The notes beneath the pieces were generated by a model that saw only the letters and a list, made by a program, of their open reading frames with translations, searched no databases and had not been told where the DNA came from. A stretch of 8,096 bases of DNA from Sneathiella sp. (lineage in GTDB: Bacteria; Pseudomonadota; Alphaproteobacteria; Sneathiellales; Sneathiellaceae). The translations under genes were made by a program, and so were the position numbers. Location of the stretch: the NCBI GenBank assembly GCA_016765515.1, contig JAESPT010000274.1, positions 1-8,096 on the forward strand, written 5' to 3'. Position 1 is the stretch's first letter. Each line of letters opens with the position of its first letter. Of this stretch, positions 6,673 to 8,096 are shown piece by piece.

Positions 6673-8096
6673 ATGTCCATACATACTTTATCAATTTCAC
6701 CCGGCTACATGTCACTAGATGACCTTCGTACCCTTTATTCGAAACCATGCACTCTCTCTTTGGACAAGGGTTGCTGGAAAAATGTAGAAGAAAGCGCAGC
6801 AACCGTTCAGCAAATTATTGATGACCATAAAACCGTTTATGGCATCAATACAGGGTTTGGCCGGTTGGCACAGGAAGTCATCCCGGAAAACAAACTGGAA
6901 CTTTTGCAAAAGAATCTCGTTCTGTCTCATTCCACTGGAACAGGCCGCCTGTTACAAGATGATATCGTCCGTATCATTGTTGCCACCAAAGCGGCCAGCC
7001 TTGCTCGTGGTTTTTCAGGAGTACGTCCCCGCGTAATCCAAGCCCTAATTGCTTTGTTAGATCATCAGATTTACCCTGCTATTCCCGGCAAGGGATCTGT
7101 CGGAGCCTCCGGTGACCTTACCCCGCTTGCTCATATGACAGCCTGCTTGATGGGAATTGGTGACGCCCGCGTGGAAGGAGAATTGATTTCTGCGAGCCAG
7201 GCTCTGGAGAATGCAGGATTGAAACCTCTCAATCTTGGCCCCAAGGAAGGCTTGGCCCTGCTAAACGGGACCCAGGTTTCCACTGCCCTTGCGCTTGCTG
7301 GCCTGTTCGAAACTGAGAAATTACTGGGGGCTGCAACCCTTGCCGGTGGTTTATCACTGGATGCGGCAAAAGGCACAGATGCACCGTTTGATGCCCGTAT
7401 TCATGCGGCGCGCGGTCAAATCGGTCAGATGGATATGGCGGCTTCCTATCGGGCAATCATTGAAGGAAGTGAAATTCGTAAATCTCACGAAGACTGCGAA
7501 AAAGTTCAGGATCCCTATAGTCTTAGATGCCAACCTCAAGTCATGGGAGCATGCCTTGATCAACTGCGCAATGCAGCCCAAGTATTACTAACAGAAGCAA
7601 ATTCTGTTTCCGACAACCCGTTGGTTTTCACCGATACAGGGGAAGTCATATCCGGTGGCAATTTTCATGCAGAACCGATCGCTCTGGTCGCCGATATTCT
7701 GGCTCTGGTTATCGCCGAGATTGGCTCCATGGCTGAACGAAGGATTGCCATGCTGATCGATACGACAATTAGCGGACTGCCCGCCTTTCTCGTCAAAAAT
7801 CCCGGCGTCAATTCGGGGTTCATGATTGCTCATGTAACCGCGGCAGCCCTTGCCAGTGAAAACAAACAGCAATCCCATCCGGCGTCCGTCGATACAATCC
7901 CGACCTCTGCCAACCAGGAAGATCATGTAAGTATGGCAACTCATGGTGCGCGCCGCTTGCTTCGCATGGCTGATAACACGGCGGCGATTGTTGCCATCGA
8001 ACTTCTGGCCGCGGCACAAGGTGTCGAGTTCAGGCATCCTCTTCAATCCTCTCCCGTGCTTGAAAACCTCTTCAACGTCATTCGGCAAAGAGTTCC
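6673..8096 (+). CDS. hutH: HutH, histidine ammonia-lyase, 3'-truncated by window edge
   Basis: The frame is open from ATG 6673 to the right edge: 474 full codons of a protein usually about 510 residues long, so only the last few dozen residues are missing. HutH removes ammonia from L-histidine to give trans-urocanate, the first pathway step and the source of the HutC inducer. The Ala-Ser-Gly triplet that cyclises to the MIO electrophile is at 145-147, within [15 protein letters not shown]. Other active-site residues are Y56 (YGINTGFG), N198 (LLNGTQVS), Y282 and R285 ([10 protein letters not shown]) and E416 ([10 protein letters not shown]). All lie at offsets of only 2-3 residues from the Pseudomonas putida enzyme as I recall it, so the enzyme should be active. 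A ribosome binding site, AAGGAA (6662-6667), sits 5 nt before the ATG. A TAA in the same frame at 6661 excludes a longer start. The enzyme is a cytoplasmic homotetramer in this family. Confidence 0.96.
   Translation, partial: MSIHTLSISPGYMSLDDLRTLYSKPCTLSLDKGCWKNVEESAATVQQIIDDHKTVYGINTGFGRLAQEVIPENKLELLQKNLVLSHSTGTGRLLQDDIVRIIVATKAASLARGFSGVRPRVIQALIALLDHQIYPAIPGKGSVGASGDLTPLAHMTACLMGIGDARVEGELISASQALENAGLKPLNLGPKEGLALLNGTQVSTALALAGLFETEKLLGAATLAGGLSLDAAKGTDAPFDARIHAARGQIGQMDMAASYRAIIEGSEIRKSHEDCEKVQDPYSLRCQPQVMGACLDQLRNAAQVLLTEANSVSDNPLVFTDTGEVISGGNFHAEPIALVADILALVIAEIGSMAERRIAMLIDTTISGLPAFLVKNPGVNSGFMIAHVTAAALASENKQQSHPASVDTIPTSANQEDHVSMATHGARRLLRMADNTAAIVAIELLAAAQGVEFRHPLQSSPVLENLFNVIRQRV

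Noticed and set aside
7588..8088. A 166-codon open frame on the minus strand
   Set aside because: It is wholly antisense to hutH, whose frame is intact with all catalytic residues, and its translation shows no recognisable motif.

Overview
The window is 8.1 kb of ordinary-looking bacterial chromosome, most likely from an alphaproteobacterium, perhaps a marine Rhodospirillales-like lineage. The assignment rests on three things: the style of the HisKA segment in the sensor kinase, a non-pyrrolysine MttB-family protein, and a five-step Hut pathway that uses HutF. Genus cannot be read from the sequence. No mobile element, CRISPR array, tRNA or rRNA was seen.

Layout: positions 1-806 (+) hold the C-terminal part of a trimethylamine methyltransferase (MttB)-family protein whose N-terminus lies left of the window. 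It converges, with only 7 bp between stop codons, on a 738-residue membrane sensor histidine kinase (814-3030, -) with a CHASE4-like outer domain, a GAF domain and a HisKA/HATPase core. After a 159-bp AT-rich gap that carries a good sigma70-type promoter come hutC (3190-3963, -) and hutF (3979-5352, -). These are transcribed as hutF-hutC, divergently from hutI (5411-6640, +) and hutH (6673 to the right edge, +; about 474 of roughly 510 codons visible).

The hut genes form one functional unit for histidine use. HutH deaminates histidine to urocanate. Urocanase (HutU, not in the window) makes imidazolonepropionate. HutI opens this to N-formimino-L-glutamate, and HutF deiminates that to N-formylglutamate plus ammonia. 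A HutG-type N-formylglutamate deformylase (not in the window) would finish to glutamate and formate. HutC is the urocanate-responsive GntR-family repressor. A near-perfect 22-bp palindrome in the 58-bp hutF/hutI intergenic region, with core TTGTATATACAA, is its very likely operator and would control both arms.

The sensor kinase has its own promoter, lower GC than the hut genes, and no response regulator beside it in the window, so it looks like an independent orphan kinase and not a Hut regulator. I found no clearly novel system. The points most worth following are the orphan CHASE4-GAF kinase, the substrate of the MttB homologue, and the divergent HutC switch.
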